Below, in pieces: positions 36,532 to 49,136 of a DNA stretch of 64,000 nt. This stretch comes from Ehretia macrophylla (Eukaryota; Streptophyta; Magnoliopsida; Boraginales; Ehretiaceae). Made by a program: the position numbers and the translations under genes. Below the pieces are notes generated by a model, which was given only the letters and a program-made list of their open reading frames with translations, did not search any database and had not been told where the DNA came from. Position 1 is the stretch's first letter; the number at the start of each line of letters is the position of its first letter. The DNA is taken from the NCBI GenBank assembly GCA_037974665.1, contig CM075764.1:79066325-79130324 (forward strand), read 5' to 3'.

Positions 36532-39500
36532 ATGTCTCTGAACAACGCTATGCTGCCGGTGACGGCGAGCGATCCACCGACAAGGATGGAAGAAAAGCTC
36601 TTCAAAGGATCTGCTATGACTAAACGTGGTGCTTATGCCGCCGTCTCTTACATGTTCTGCGCTGGTACATATTTCTATTTGGCTTTTACTATCCTTCTTT
36701 TTTTTTTTTTTTTTTTGTTATCACTTAAAATTCTTAATTTTTTTCTGATCAGAAAATTAGTGTCAATTAGTCCTCTGTTATTGGAAAAAAAATTCAACAT
36801 TCTTGATGCTTTGCGGAAAATTAGTAGGTATATAATTGATTTGGTTTCATATCACATAGGGTTATGTGTTTTAGCCTAGATTTTTGGTAATTTTCTTTGC
36901 TTCTTTTTTGTTTGATAGGTAGATTGTTTGGTTGAGTAAAGTTGTTATATTTTCTCTAGGAGCTAAATATTAAACGTTGGGATGATTATCATTGAATTTT
37001 CCATATATTATATCTATATGAATTTTAAACGTTGGTGCGGAGTGCCATTTATTTAAATTTCCAGGTATACATTCGTTTATTCTAATTATAAGATCACCAT
37101 ATGACTAGTATGCTGTATAGTTTGGCGTGTTGGCAGAGACGGAACCAGGAATGACAAAATTAGTAACTGGGTGATTCGAGGAAAAGTGTGTGTGGCCCCA
37201 ATTAAGGATAAAGATAAGATGAGGAAGAACCATTGAGGCTATACGTAATTAATGTATATAGCTAGTATATATAGATGATTTCATAGTTGATGTATATATT
37301 TTTGGGTTGCACCCCCTTGGTGCATAATTAATATATTTTTTCACTTCTCAAAAAAATATGAGGAATAAGCATTTGAGATGGTTTGAACATGTTAGGAGAT
37401 GACTTTGGTGGAGACACTTGTTAGAAGGTGCCAGGGTGTAAAGGTTGTGGACTGTTAGGAGGCAAAGAAAGACGTAAGATGAGTTGGTCTGAGATACTCA
37501 AACGAGATATAGATGTATGGATGTATCTCTGTGTGTAATACATACGTTGCTTGAGATTTCAGTGGCTGGAAGTTTTTATATTGTATGTTGATTTTATTTA
37601 TAATAAATTTTGGCCCACCACGAAGATTGTGGCGTATCAAAACTGTCATACAGCTACTTGGTCATCTCTAAGGCAGTAGATCTTCCTTTTTTCTTCTAGT
37701 TGCTGTAGGATGGATGACGTGCACGTTATTGCATCCGGGATCAACTTTATATTTTCTAGATCAGTTGTATCTTTGGGCTGAATCTTATGAATTGCTTCCA
37801 AGTTCATACCAGGCCTCATGGAATTTGATATCTATTATTGGGCTTGATCATCTAAAAATCTTTTAAGGTTTGATAACTTTTTGATTACATCATGATGTGA
37901 TTTAATTTTCTTCTGTTGTGCACCAGTGGCTATAAGGAAACTTGATGTCTGTTAAATGTTTTGAACACCCTAATAAAGCTGAAGCAGTTCCTTTCTCTTT
38001 TATAACCTTCTGAATGAATAACTAGAGAGAATTCCATATTGCCACCATTAGCACATTAACAACAGCACCTTTGAAACCAAGAAATGAATGATCAATCGAA
38101 CTGAATCAGCAGCATATCAATTAAATCTTTCTTTCTGTCTCTGCCATCTGCTATCCCAAATCTGGAAAATGTTTTGAGTTTACATCCAATGAGTTTTTGG
38201 ATGATTGCTTTATCTTATGGTATATGAGAACGTGCCTTTACAATTACTTATAGCAGTCAGCGGATTCCTATGAATTTTCCATCAGTTGTCCTCCAAACTC
38301 AAATGACAGAGGTTTGGCATTTGGATAATAAAAGACTTGTTGTGAGATGTGCTATGCCTAACTTCTTACAGGTATGCATTGTTTTCACTTGATTTGATGT
38401 CACTAACTAGCTTGGATAATAGGTTTGCTCTTAGATCTGGAGTCAGGGCATGGAGATGATTGTTGGTCTGACTTGATTGTTCACTTATAGATAGGCGGGA
38501 AACATGGAATTTGATTTTCGTCTTTGAAATTCTATGATGTCGTTGATTGGGCTTATGGTGTATGATGCAGCTTCTTTGAAACATCCCACTATTTATGTAG
38601 TCAAGAAGCCAGTAAATTTGAAATTTCAGCATTTACAGCAACATCTTGACTTCTGTTTTGTAGTGCTCTTGATATTGTTCAATAAAGCAGCTCTTTCTTC
38701 ATACAACTTCCCATGCGCAAATGTCATCACTCTCTGCCAGGTAGAGATTACAAGCTTAGTCTTGAACATTTTCTGATGTAGTCATTTTAGTAGAAATTCT
38801 CCAACTAACACTGGTGAAATTTTTGTTCACAAATTGCTAAGTTATTCTGTTTAACTAGTACCCCAATTTTTGCTGCTAATACTTGTCATGATATCTAGCA
38901 GTGGATGGCTTCTATTTAGTTATTAGTTGAAGCAATAATGAAAGCCATAGAAGTAAACATGATGATATTTTTGAATTTTCCCATCCAGAAATGCCTCTTT
39001 TGCACTGTGGATATGGTCTCATTTAATTCACATAAGAGTTTCTTAGAGGATCAGATGAAGCCTGAAACCAGTGGTATGCTTGAAGGGCAATTGTGTAAGG
39101 CGATTCAAGATGCAGTATGAGGCAATTATGCCTTTGTCATGCACCTTTGAAATTCAACCTTTCCTATGTATGAAACAATTAGGAAATATGTAAAAAGGAG
39201 ACATTGAAGAAATAACTTTAAATTTTGAACATAGTAGAAAACCTTGCAAAAGTTGCAGCATCACTCTTGATTATTTAATTACACGTGTAAATATAAAAAG
39301 TGTAACAGATGATATATATGGTGGACCTAGGTTAGTGCGTATTGTGTAATGAATTAACTGCAATGAATATAATGTAGCTATGGTCTATTCATCGGAAAAC
39401 AGGAAAAGACTTGAGAAAGATTAGAATTGTGACAGTATGACTAATCCTACTTAAAGGCCAGGAATGTTGCTAAAGGCGAGCCTCCAAATGCATCAATGCT

Positions 39501-42500
39501 GACTTTGTACACCATTGATGACAATCACCTTGAGTGAATTGGCTGTAATGTAGAGATGTGCCTTGCATTATGGTGCCTGCATTATGCAAAGACAACACTG
39601 AATACTTTATATTGCTCTTAGAATTTTGTGAATTCCATTGTATATTCATTATGGTGATATTTCTTTTATTTCTCGTCTCCTTGAACTATGATGTGCTTAT
39701 GAATTCCATTGTATATTCATTATGGCGATATTTCTTTTATTTCTCTTCTCCTTGAACTATGTTGTGCTATCATACACTATGGCTTCACTTTAGATGCACA
39801 CAGCAGACCTGTCATTCACTAGCAGTTCCATCTTATCCATAATTAAAACTGGAAGTTTTTTAATTTGTTGCAGATGATATGTTCATGTTGTCTGCTTTAT
39901 GCATTACGATGGTGGAAGCTTATTTCGTTTTATGCCATTGAACCTGTAACTGCAGCTGATAATTCCCAGATGTTGGTACCTATAAAGACGTTGATCAATA
40001 CTCTACCTCTTGCCGTGACCTATTTGCTTTATATGGTATTGCTTTCACTTGACGATGCCTGATTTGCTTCAGTGATTGCTTTAGTACTCCATTTCTTTTA
40101 AATATATTTAGACGTTCTTCTTTTTCTCCTTGAAAGCTGGTCACTATGGAATCTGTTCGTGGAGTAAATGTACCTATGTATACAACCCTTCGGAGGACAA
40201 CTGTTGTATTTACAATGATAGTGGAGTATATTCTTGTGCGGCAAAGATATACTCCTCATGTCTTAGGAAGGTAAATATTTTTCCCTGGTTATTGATGCCT
40301 TTTGTTATAATATCATCTATTTGGTCAAAGCAGCAAGATACAGGATGATGGCATTCGAAATCCGTCAGCAGTTACTATGAATAATTACATGCACACCATA
40401 TTCAATGTATACTGAAATGACCACTATGGTGATCATTTAATTGTATGTGCTAATATATGTAAGTGTGCCTTATGATATGCGGGTGAATGATTGGAAAAGA
40501 AGCTAATGGTATATTTATGGAAAGCAACCTTTTACAAATGTAAGATTCAATTAGTTAAAAGTTCTGCTGAAAATAGCATTTGTCCATCTAGTGGGTCAGA
40601 CTAAAGGTAAGGATTAGGAAAGAAATGCAGTGGACCAGGAGGTATATCGCGAAAATTTGTGAAACACACATCAATGTTTCGGATGTCATTGATTCTCAAT
40701 ATTCACTTCAACATATGTGAAGATTTCATATACTTGCACCCTTTATAGAGAATAAGGAAATGGCAAATTTTTTACAAGATTCTGTGAATCATTATAAACC
40801 TCCCAAAAGAGTACACACTCTTAAGCAATTAAGTGACAGCAAGTTTTATTTCTTATTGACAACTATCAGAAACACCTTTACAGTGACATTTGAAAACATT
40901 GATGTGTGTTTCACAAACTTCATATTTCTGATTACTTTGACGCAATTCTAACATGACCTCCCCCTCCATAAACAATTTTATCCATGAGATTTCGCAAGCT
41001 TCTCTCTGATTAGTATAGATGTCTCATATGAATTGCTTTCTTAACTTGCTGCATATCTGCTTATGAGATATCCTTGAAAAGCCTAGACTCTAGGCTCAAA
41101 AAGAAAGTGGAAAAGAAGTCTATCTTGAACTAGATCTAGAGATATGAAGTGATCTTGATTCATATGATTGTGGTAATAAAGAAGTTAAGATTGTGAAGAA
41201 AGTGGCTAGATGAAATTTCCAGTATTCTTTTTGTTCAACTTCTCATGAAGATGCACTCAGAATCTCTAAGAAACTTAATGTGCTAACAGGTCTTTACTTA
41301 AATTTCAGTTCCTGGTTGAAACACTAACCAACTTTCTAATTTCAGCAATAAGGAATTCCAGAAGCGAATTCCCAATCATTAAAGGCTGAAAAATCTATTG
41401 ATTTTCAGCAATTGGCTAAAAAATATGAGGGAAGGGGATGAAATATTAGTTCTAGCTAACGGAATACAAATGCTTGAATAATTCTTTTCACTCAGAATTC
41501 AGAAAAGTACTTCATGAAACTACCATTCCACTTTTCTCACTCTGTTAAAATATACATAACGACAGAGTTACAGGATTGCCCTTCAAGTTGGTCCACATTG
41601 TTAAGCAGTTGTTACAACAAATGTAATATCCCTACAGAAAGAAATCCTAACTTATATAAGCTTTTAGTTTTACAGCTGGAACTCTACCAATAATTGGAGG
41701 TCCTCCTCAGATGGTCACTGTTGAGAAAATTGGTTAAGCTGAATTGCATCACATACTTCATCTTGACAATGAAACTTATTCTGTTTTTGGTCCATAAATC
41801 TTTCAATATTCTATCAGTTGCAGAGTCAACTGCATTAGATAACAATATTGGACATTCTAGAGATCTTAGGACGTGCAATAAGTCTTGTTCATTGATGTCA
41901 GAGGCTGAAGTTGGCTGTGCCTTGAACTCTGGCGAAAAAAGATCATTTGTTCTGATTCAATATTTTTTATGTGCTGATTCCAGAACTTCAACCAAGATGA
42001 TATATAGGAACTGCAAAATTAGATCGCAATACCCTGCAGCAGAACCAACAGATTTAGATAGTTCTCAGATATAACACAGTTTTCAGTATACAACATTTGT
42101 TATTTTAGTTCTTAAATATTGTGTACTATCCAGTATCTATCATTTCACGGAATAATCTGGATCATATCATCGTAAGCATTTGCACTACGTACCATGCTAT
42201 GACGGATCTACTTGTTCCCTTGAATTTAATTTTTATCCTTGTTACCTGCTACCTTTCTAAGCCATACTCACTTATGACCTAAAGTCGTGCTGTGCTTTAT
42301 TTGAATCATTATGTTTCTAATGCTTGGGTTTAACAAAACATATTTTAAGGTGTTGTCAGTGTCTTGTTGATTGTGCTGGGTGCTTTTGTTGCGGGGTCTC
42401 GGGATCTGTCATTTGACTTCTATGGCTATCTTGTTGTTTTCATTGCCAACATCACTACAGCTATATATCTTGCCACCATCGCCCGTATTGGTAGGACATC

Positions 42501-45500
42501 ATTTCTGATTTATGCTTGTTTTGCAACTTTTTCTGTCATTCTTGTTACTGATATGTTATTGACTCAGGAAAGTCTAGTGGACTCAACAGTTTTGGTCTCA
42601 TGTGGTGCAATGGTAAGCAAAGGTTCCAGTGGGCATCTTATCCCTTTATCTCTTCCTTGCAGAATTCTGTAATTTCATTCAATTTGTTCAGGTGTTATAT
42701 GTGCACCATTTTTGCTATTCTGGACACTTATTCGAGGTGACTTGGAGATGACCATGAATTTTCCATATTTGCTTTCACCTGGTTTTCTGGTAAATATTTC
42801 TCTGAATCTAAAGTTCTTATCATTACTTGTTATTGACCGAAAGTTCTAGGTTTACTATTCTAACCCCCACTGTTAATTCCTTAGAAAGCCAAAGTTATCT
42901 ACTTTATAGGATGTAATTTCTGTTATAAGTTTGCTAACTTTTTGTGGTAAACAATAGTACATCAAGGAAGGCCAGTCAACTATTTCAATCCACGCAATTG
43001 GCTATGCTCAGTTGTATCACTACTCATGCAAATAGATATTGCTCCCTTTTAATATCCTTTCTATTACCACTAAAAATGATCATCCCTCCATATCCCTTTC
43101 GAGTAATCACTACATGGAAACCCCTGCCCAGCTGCCAGTCATATCTAATGGTATTTTCCAGCTATATGCCTCACGCTCACTAAACGTCAATTAATTTAAC
43201 CATCATCAGTTGAAGTATGTTTGCTTAAATTTTCTGTATCATAGGCACAAATGTTTTTACATTGGTGGTGCATCATGCGTGTTATTTTTACTTTTCTTTA
43301 TTATTATTTTAGTTGTCTTTCACTCTTCAGTTTTCTTCTATGTTTTATGAGAACTTTATCACACAAAGACATAATGACATAATGTTGGTTGCTCCACAAC
43401 ACCTAATGACCATTATGTCATTATGTTCTAGGTAAATTTCATAAATGGTCCCCAATGTTAACACTTTTTTTTAAATTCCGTCCCCATTGTATTAAAAGTG
43501 ATGCGCTTAATCCTTAATATTTACACTTTTTTCAATTTTGTCCCTATTGTTTTAGAAGTGATGCCCTTAGTCTCCAAAATTTGCAAAAAGTTTCAATCTT
43601 GTCCCAACATTTTCACTTTTTACAATTTAGTCCCCAAAGTTTAATGTTCTAGTCACAAATTGACATTTCACGGCAGGGACTAAGCTGAAACTTTTTACAA
43701 ACTTTGGGGGCTAAGCATGTAACATTTGAAACAATAGGGACAAATTGAAAGAATGTAAACATTGGGGAGTAAATTGAAACTTTTTGCAAATTTTAGGGAC
43801 TAAGCGCGTCACTTTTGAAACAATGAGGGTGAAATTGAAAAAAAGTGTAAACTTTGGGGACCATTTGTGAAATTGCCCTTATGTTCTCATATTCTGCAGC
43901 CAACATTCTCTCGTGAAAGACGTATAGTATAGCCTAGGTGCTCTACTAACATTATTACCCTGTGGCATTTTTGTTTCAATTCTGACGAGAGTTGTTCTTT
44001 TTAGATTGTCAATGACATATTTTATCTAGCTGTATAACACTTTGGAGTAACATTCTAAGATGCTCTCTCTTTTCTTTTTTCCCCACCTTATTTTTGTGTT
44101 TTGGTTACTTGATGCAATTTTTGAACTTTCTGTATTTTTCAATGGCAGGTGGTATTGCTTTTATCCTGTGTGCTGGCCTTCTTTCTAAATTATAGTATAT
44201 TCCTCAACACAACTCTTAATTCAGCACTCACACAGACAATCTGTGGCAATTTAAAGGTTTGTTTGCAGAAACCTGTTATCTTTCATGTTCATGATTCCTG
44301 AATGAAGGGTGAAATTTGATACTAGAAAGATGCACTGCTATTTCTTGGGTGCAAAATTGCTTTGAGCTGAAGTTGGGCTATGAGCACGAAGGAATATATT
44401 GACTTTCAAAATTTTCCTTTCTCATTTTCACCTCTTTGGCTTGTGGAATTGCTGGAACCCACTCAAATATTCAACTATCCTCATCTATTAGGACTTTGGC
44501 CTCTACCACTGCCTCCTGTTCCTAAAAGTATAGGCCCTGATTTGGGTTTCAAGTGGATCTTGAAAGGAAAAGGAAATAGTGAGTGTTCTTATCATTAACA
44601 ATAATTGGTTTTATGATGTATACAGGTAGAAGAGGAGTTAGGAATTGAAGGACCAAGTGATAGTGGGCCTGGAGGTTTTGTGTGAGGACTTATGCATAGT
44701 AACAACTTACTTATCGAAAAGAACAATGAATGAAACAACTTAGAAGGACAAAAACAGTAGGTTCAGCTGAATTTAGGTGATACCTTTAGCCTCCAACCCA
44801 AGCTCTCCCACCTTCCTCTCCCCCCTCCCCCACATCTACACGTGCAAAAAGGGAAAAAAAACCACATGCACATAGAGGGAAGCGACTGCCTTAAGGATTT
44901 CTTAAGAATGTGAAAGTGGCATTTTGTAATTTTTAATTGGGTTAATCCTTTCTCTCTTCAATGTCCTCTCTAACAACTTCTAGGAAATTGTTTATCTTTT
45001 ATCCGTACTCATGACAAGGAAGAAAAAAGAAGTATCTGCTCGTAGAGTAATTCCTAAACGCATTTACTGTTTTACCTGCATGAATGGAGAGCTATTGTTT
45101 TTCCTCTCCTTGAGGCAATATGATAATATTGAGTGGAGAAGCATCGAATTTTTTGATTCTGAAGTTCAAACTCTAAAAAGTAGTTAGTAGTCTGATAATA
45201 GCTAATAATAGTCCCAGTCTTCTGGGGATTCCTAACTTTGTTGGTGTTCTCCTGCTTGTCAAAAGTATTTGTGGCATCTGACATATGTTCAGCTCTTTTT
45301 TCTATGTCCATGATTATATCCCTGTGCAAGTCCATGGATTCAACAGTTGGATAATAGGACTAAAAACTTCTCATTCTGCTGTTGTAGGATCTTTTTACAA
45401 TTGGACTTGGCTGGATGATATTTGGTGGACTTCCATTTGATATGGTGCGTATGTCTCTTTTTTATGTAAGACCTCAAAGTGGATCCGATCCTTCCCCACA

Positions 45501-45726
45501 TCCTGCGCATAAGCAGAGTTGCGTGTACTGGATTGCTCTTTTAGTATTTTTCACTTTGTTACTTCATCTGTGCCAGTAAATTTCATTTTGGCTGTTATGT
45601 TTACTGTTTGTTTCTCGTATGATAATATATACAAACAACTTTTTGTTGCAGTTGAATGTTATAGGACAACTGCTTGGTTTTGTTGGATCTGGTTTGTATG
45701 CCTACTACAAGCTCGTAGGGAAGTGA
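36532..45726 (+). CDS. UGNT1: UDP-N-acetylglucosamine transporter-like nucleotide-sugar transporter (10 exons)
   Basis: Spliced coding exons: 36532-36664, 38664-38740, 39874-40035, 40137-40270, 42360-42490, 42568-42612, 42692-42789, 44149-44256, 45388-45444, 45652-45726. All introns are GT-AG and the phases join to one 339-residue frame without stops. The protein starts MSLNNAMLPVTASDPP and has EEKLFKGSAMTKRGAYAAVS, a first membrane segment with LLILFNKAALSSYNFPC, the VRGVNVPMYTTLRRTTVVFT stretch, FVAGSRDLSFDFYGYL, KSSGLNSFGLMWCNG, FLNTTLNSALTQTICGNLK and a C-terminal GSGLYAYYKLVGK. This closely follows, along its length, the Arabidopsis Golgi UDP-GlcNAc transporter UGNT1 as I remember it. 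That protein is a drug/metabolite-transporter-fold carrier of about ten membrane helices, supplying UDP-GlcNAc for N-glycans and sphingolipids. ATG 36532 is chosen because the family N-terminus starts there. Function is inferred by homology. Confidence 0.9.
36699..36717. repeat. Poly-T tract in intron 1
   Basis: A run of about 18 T shortly after the exon 1 donor (36665). Length is probably variable between individuals. Confidence 0.8.
37370..37515 (+). mobile_element. Relic of a LINE reverse-transcriptase C-terminus in intron 1
   Basis: Translation of the plus strand gives LRWFEHVRR, then a stop, and further on VRRQRKT*DELV. This recalls the LRWFGHVQRR ... RGRGRPKKTW motif found at the end of many plant LINE reverse transcriptases. 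It is short and broken, lies wholly within intron 1 and has no effect on the spliced frame. Confidence 0.5.
39630..39770. repeat. 71-bp tandem duplication in intron 2
   Basis: Unit 1 starts gaattccattgtatattcat at 39630 and unit 2 starts with the same bases at 39701. They differ at a few positions (atggtgatat/atggcgatat, tctcgtctcc/tctcttctcc). No coding role. Confidence 0.85.
43430..43878. mobile_element. Foldback MITE in intron 7 (9-bp target duplication)
   Basis: 449 bp with long inverted arms: left aggtaaatttcataaatggt, right ending accatttgtgaaattgccc. Inner parts also pair (actttttgcaaattttaggg against its complement near 43570), so most of the element could form one hairpin. TTATGTTCT is repeated exactly at 43421-43429 and 43879-43887. 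A 9-bp duplication with long imperfect inverted arms points to a Mutator-like MITE. It carries no gene and sits inside the intron between exons 7 and 8. Confidence 0.85.
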
Positions 45727-46588
45727 TTTCAGAAAGTTGCATATAGGGATCGTTTGTAGCCTTCAATTTTCCTTGTCCTAGTGATGAGATGGGGTTCTTA
45801 AAAGAGATGATGGGCCTGAAAGGTGCAGTTGGCTTGGTAGGGACGTGAGCGGGATCAAGGCATTTTTTTTTTCTGACAAAATTGCATTATTATGTAATGC
45901 TTAGGCATGATTCTGACAGCTAGAATAGATATGGACACAGGGAACTCTTATGTTGCCGCAACAGTCTGATGAAATCATTTTCGATTAAAATGCAAGGTGT
46001 TCATAGTGATGTTATTTTCTCCTCTCGTCAAAGGGTGTTTGACAAACACAGACTATAATTTTGTAAAAAACATATTTCAGAAACTCTGCCTCGTTGTTGA
46101 GGCTGATTTAGCTTTCCATCATATCAAAGCAATGCAGTTGTGCTCGATATCGCATGGGCCACATAGCTCGTGTGTTGTAACTATGTCTCTCTCTCTCACA
46201 CGCGCGCGTGCGCACATGCACACACGTGCATCATGTACACATAAAAATGTATTTCTGGAGCTACTCGTGGTTTTTGTTTTATAAGCTGGTAGAATGCACC
46301 GAGTAAAAATTAATTTCTATTTGACAGAAAAAAAATAGAGAGAACATTTTGGCAACCTAGTAAACACCGTTTTGCATTAGATGCCTCAAGGTTGAACTTC
46401 ATTATTGGTGTCCAATTGTATTCTGCCTTCCCATAAACTGGCAGTTGCTGAAAATGGTGATTATATCAGGGAAAAAAAACAATAGGCCGCAGGCAGTTGC
46501 GTACTTGGTGCAACTACACAAAGATGATAGAATCTGGCTAGAGATTTTTAGGGATTTGAATTTCAGACCATAACGTACTTTCCTTTCT
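45727..46588. other. 3' flank of the transporter gene
   Basis: Contains the presumed 3' untranslated region of the transporter mRNA. No clear AATAAA is present within 250 bases, which is common in plants. A (CT)n-(AC)n/(CG)n mixed repeat lies at 46183-46230. No gene is recognised up to the transposase relic. Confidence 0.5.
46183..46230. repeat. CT/AC/CG mixed microsatellite
   Basis: Reads ctctctctcacacgcgcgcg followed by alternating purine-pyrimidine DNA to about 46230, a classic Z-DNA-prone sequence, in the gene's 3' flank. Confidence 0.8.
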
Positions 46589-49136
46589 TCACACATTGTC
46601 AAGATCTAGGTCTAGGTCGTCCTCATCATCATGATTCTCGTTAGCATCATCCACCATGACATCTTCACTTAAGTTCTCTTCTTCATCATCTTGAATTAAT
46701 TGATCATCCTCATCTTTTAGAACAAGTTTTTCTTTTCCTTTTCCTTTTCCCTTTCCCTTTCCCTTCTTGTCCGGATGTAAAATTCTTGGCCCTATGATAA
46801 TCGTAAGATAAGAGTCATAATAAGACAAAAAAAATTATTTTTAGCAAACAATACTAATATTTCCACTATGAAGTATTATCCAAAATATACATCTCTTTCT
46901 TTTTCTACCACTAACTATTTCTTCATCGTGAAAGCATTCTTAAATGTCCATCCACGAATGATCTTCGAACAGAAAAAACTCTTCTTTCTCTGTAATCCAT
47001 TCATCGTCGGACTCCATATCTGGTAAGCAAATAGGATCATAAGTGTCACCTTCCTCTTGTCTTTTTAAATGTCTCATTTGTAGTTGAATATTATATTTTA
47101 CAAAGACAAGATAATTCAATCTTTGTTGCTCTAAACGATTCCTTCTCTTTGAGTGCACAACGTCAAAGGTCTTCTTGTTTCTTTCACATCCTGTGGTACT
47201 ATAAGTTAAGCTTAATACTCATATAGCTAGTCTTTCAAGCTCTGGGCAATCCTATCCATAGCTCTCTTACCATAGAGCTATAAAAAAAATGGTAAGATTA
47301 CAGTTAATATTAACTATAAAGGGAAAGGTGTTAAGATACATGTGCTTCTATAGCAATTGCAAGTTGAAATTTATGTACCGGTTTGCTTCTTATCTCTTGC
47401 TAAGACCGCCAAGCTCATACCAAACATTCCCTCCGCCTTCTTGAAATTCTCCAATTGTTCATCTATTTTTATTTTTTATTTTTTATTCTACACCGGGGTA
47501 CATTCTTTCAATAGTTTTATTTAAGCCTATCTTCACTTCCCTATACGCATTGAACTTAGCATTATAATGAAATCTATAACATTTATAAGGATGCATATTA
47601 CAAAGCTATAAAGTTTAGTGGTACATAAAAATATAAACGAATCCCAATGTACCTTGGATTAGGATAGTAGTCTGCCGCATGTAGTGGGCTGTGGAGTTGC
47701 AACTCCCACCTTTCATCAATAATCACCCAAATGCGCTTGTATTATTCTCAACATTGTTAAAGTTTGTAGCAATCTCTTCTTTTGCTCTATCCAATGCTTC
47801 ATAAATATATCCGATTACCAGTTTTGAGACACCATCCACAAGCCTCAACACTTTAACCAAAGGCAACACACATTGAATGCAATAGTTGATTGACCTCCAA
47901 AATCGAGCATCTTCTAAATTATTTCTTGTGCCAATGTTCCCATTGTGGTACTTGAATGAGTGCTTGTTTCCTATTCCTCTGATTCAAACATATCTTAAGT
48001 GGAATTTTTCGATCATAGAAGCTCTTCAAAGTCAAAAAGAGGTGGCAAATCTAGTGACCCCAGGCCTTGTTAAATCTCTTTATTTGTTATACTTCCTAAA
48101 CAAGTGAAGTACCCAAACATGTCGATAAATAAATGTAGCCACTTTATTTGCTTTGTTAATGGTATCCTTAAATACTAGAAGATCACCTATGTTAGAAAGC
48201 ATACGATCTATCAAATGTGCCACACATGGAGGCCAAACCAACTTCTTCCTTTCATCCATCAAAAGCTGACCAATACCTACGTAACTCGAGACACTATCCG
48301 TTCTCACTTGGACTATATTTTTTTCTCCAATTTCCTCTACCAATCCATTTAGCAATTCTTACATTTTAAAAGAACTTTTAATTTTTGGGGAGGTAGCAAG
48401 TGATCTTATAAAAAATGTGCCTCTTGGACTATTAACTAAAAAATTAGTTATAGAACGATGCTTCCCATCAGTCCAACCATCAAACATTAGTGTGCAACCC
48501 ATTTTCTTCCATTCTTTCCTAAACTCTTCTAAATCTTGATGTACATGTTCAAATTTTTTTTTTCAAGTACGAAACCATTGCTTCATAATAAGAGGGGGTT
48601 TTACCCTTAACATATTCTTCAACAGATTTAAGCATTTAAGTAAATTAAAGGCTTTTCACGAGATTAAATGATAAAGTACAACTATATACAATTCTACATA
48701 TATCCCGAATCACGGGCTTTCTTTTTTTCACCATTTGATTTAATGTTTGTTGATTCCCACTCTTCTCTTTTATCATAAAAGATCCAATGTTTCTTTTCTT
48801 TTGTGTACTAACACCCTCACCAAAGCATTTTACATCAATATTGATTTGTTGAACTTGTTTCTCCTTCAACATGTTTAAAAAGAGCAATTTAACCTCTTCA
48901 TTTACTTGGGTGCAAGGACTAACGTCTTTATGACTATAGACTAAATGATGTTTCATCCTTATAACACCACCCCAAAACTCTTTTCCACAATAATTACGCT
49001 TTAAGTGCATTCTATTTTTGTCACTAAACCTTGAATAATGATTCCACGTCATGTAATGTCCTTTTTTTGTTAACCATATTTTAATGGTAAATGCCAAAGT
49101 CCTGAGTGTTAAGACAAAATAACATAAAATAATCAA
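46589..49136 (-). pseudogene. hAT-family transposase relic (BED finger, DUF659, C-terminal part)
   Basis: Minus-strand pieces in order: a BED-type zinc-finger region, YCGKEFWGGVIRMKHHLVYSH and the KLLFLNMLKEKQ that usually follows (49060-48850). DUF659 transposase core: KKMGCTLMFDGWTDGKHRS near 48500 and QVRTDSVSSYVGIGQLLMDE with WPPCVAHLIDRMLSNIG (48355-48150). C-terminal pieces: KRRNRLEQQRLNYLVFVKYN (47158-46940), and an acidic-lysine-rich tail (46828-46589). The pieces lie in different frames with many stops between 47900 and 47200. The first Cys of the BED C-x2-C pair is missing (RNYC). It is a dead hAT locus and not an intact domesticated gene. Confidence 0.85.

Noticed and set aside
38534..38663. 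An alternative first exon (ATG at 38534 in frame with exon 2)
   Set aside because: The upstream residues match nothing in the family, and a good acceptor at 38663 joins exon 1 in the right phase to give the expected AVLLILFNK sequence.
46589..46828. A separate gene for a Lys/Asp-rich protein
   Set aside because: It follows in order from the hAT transposase pieces and is low-complexity; it is best read as part of the decayed C-terminal region.
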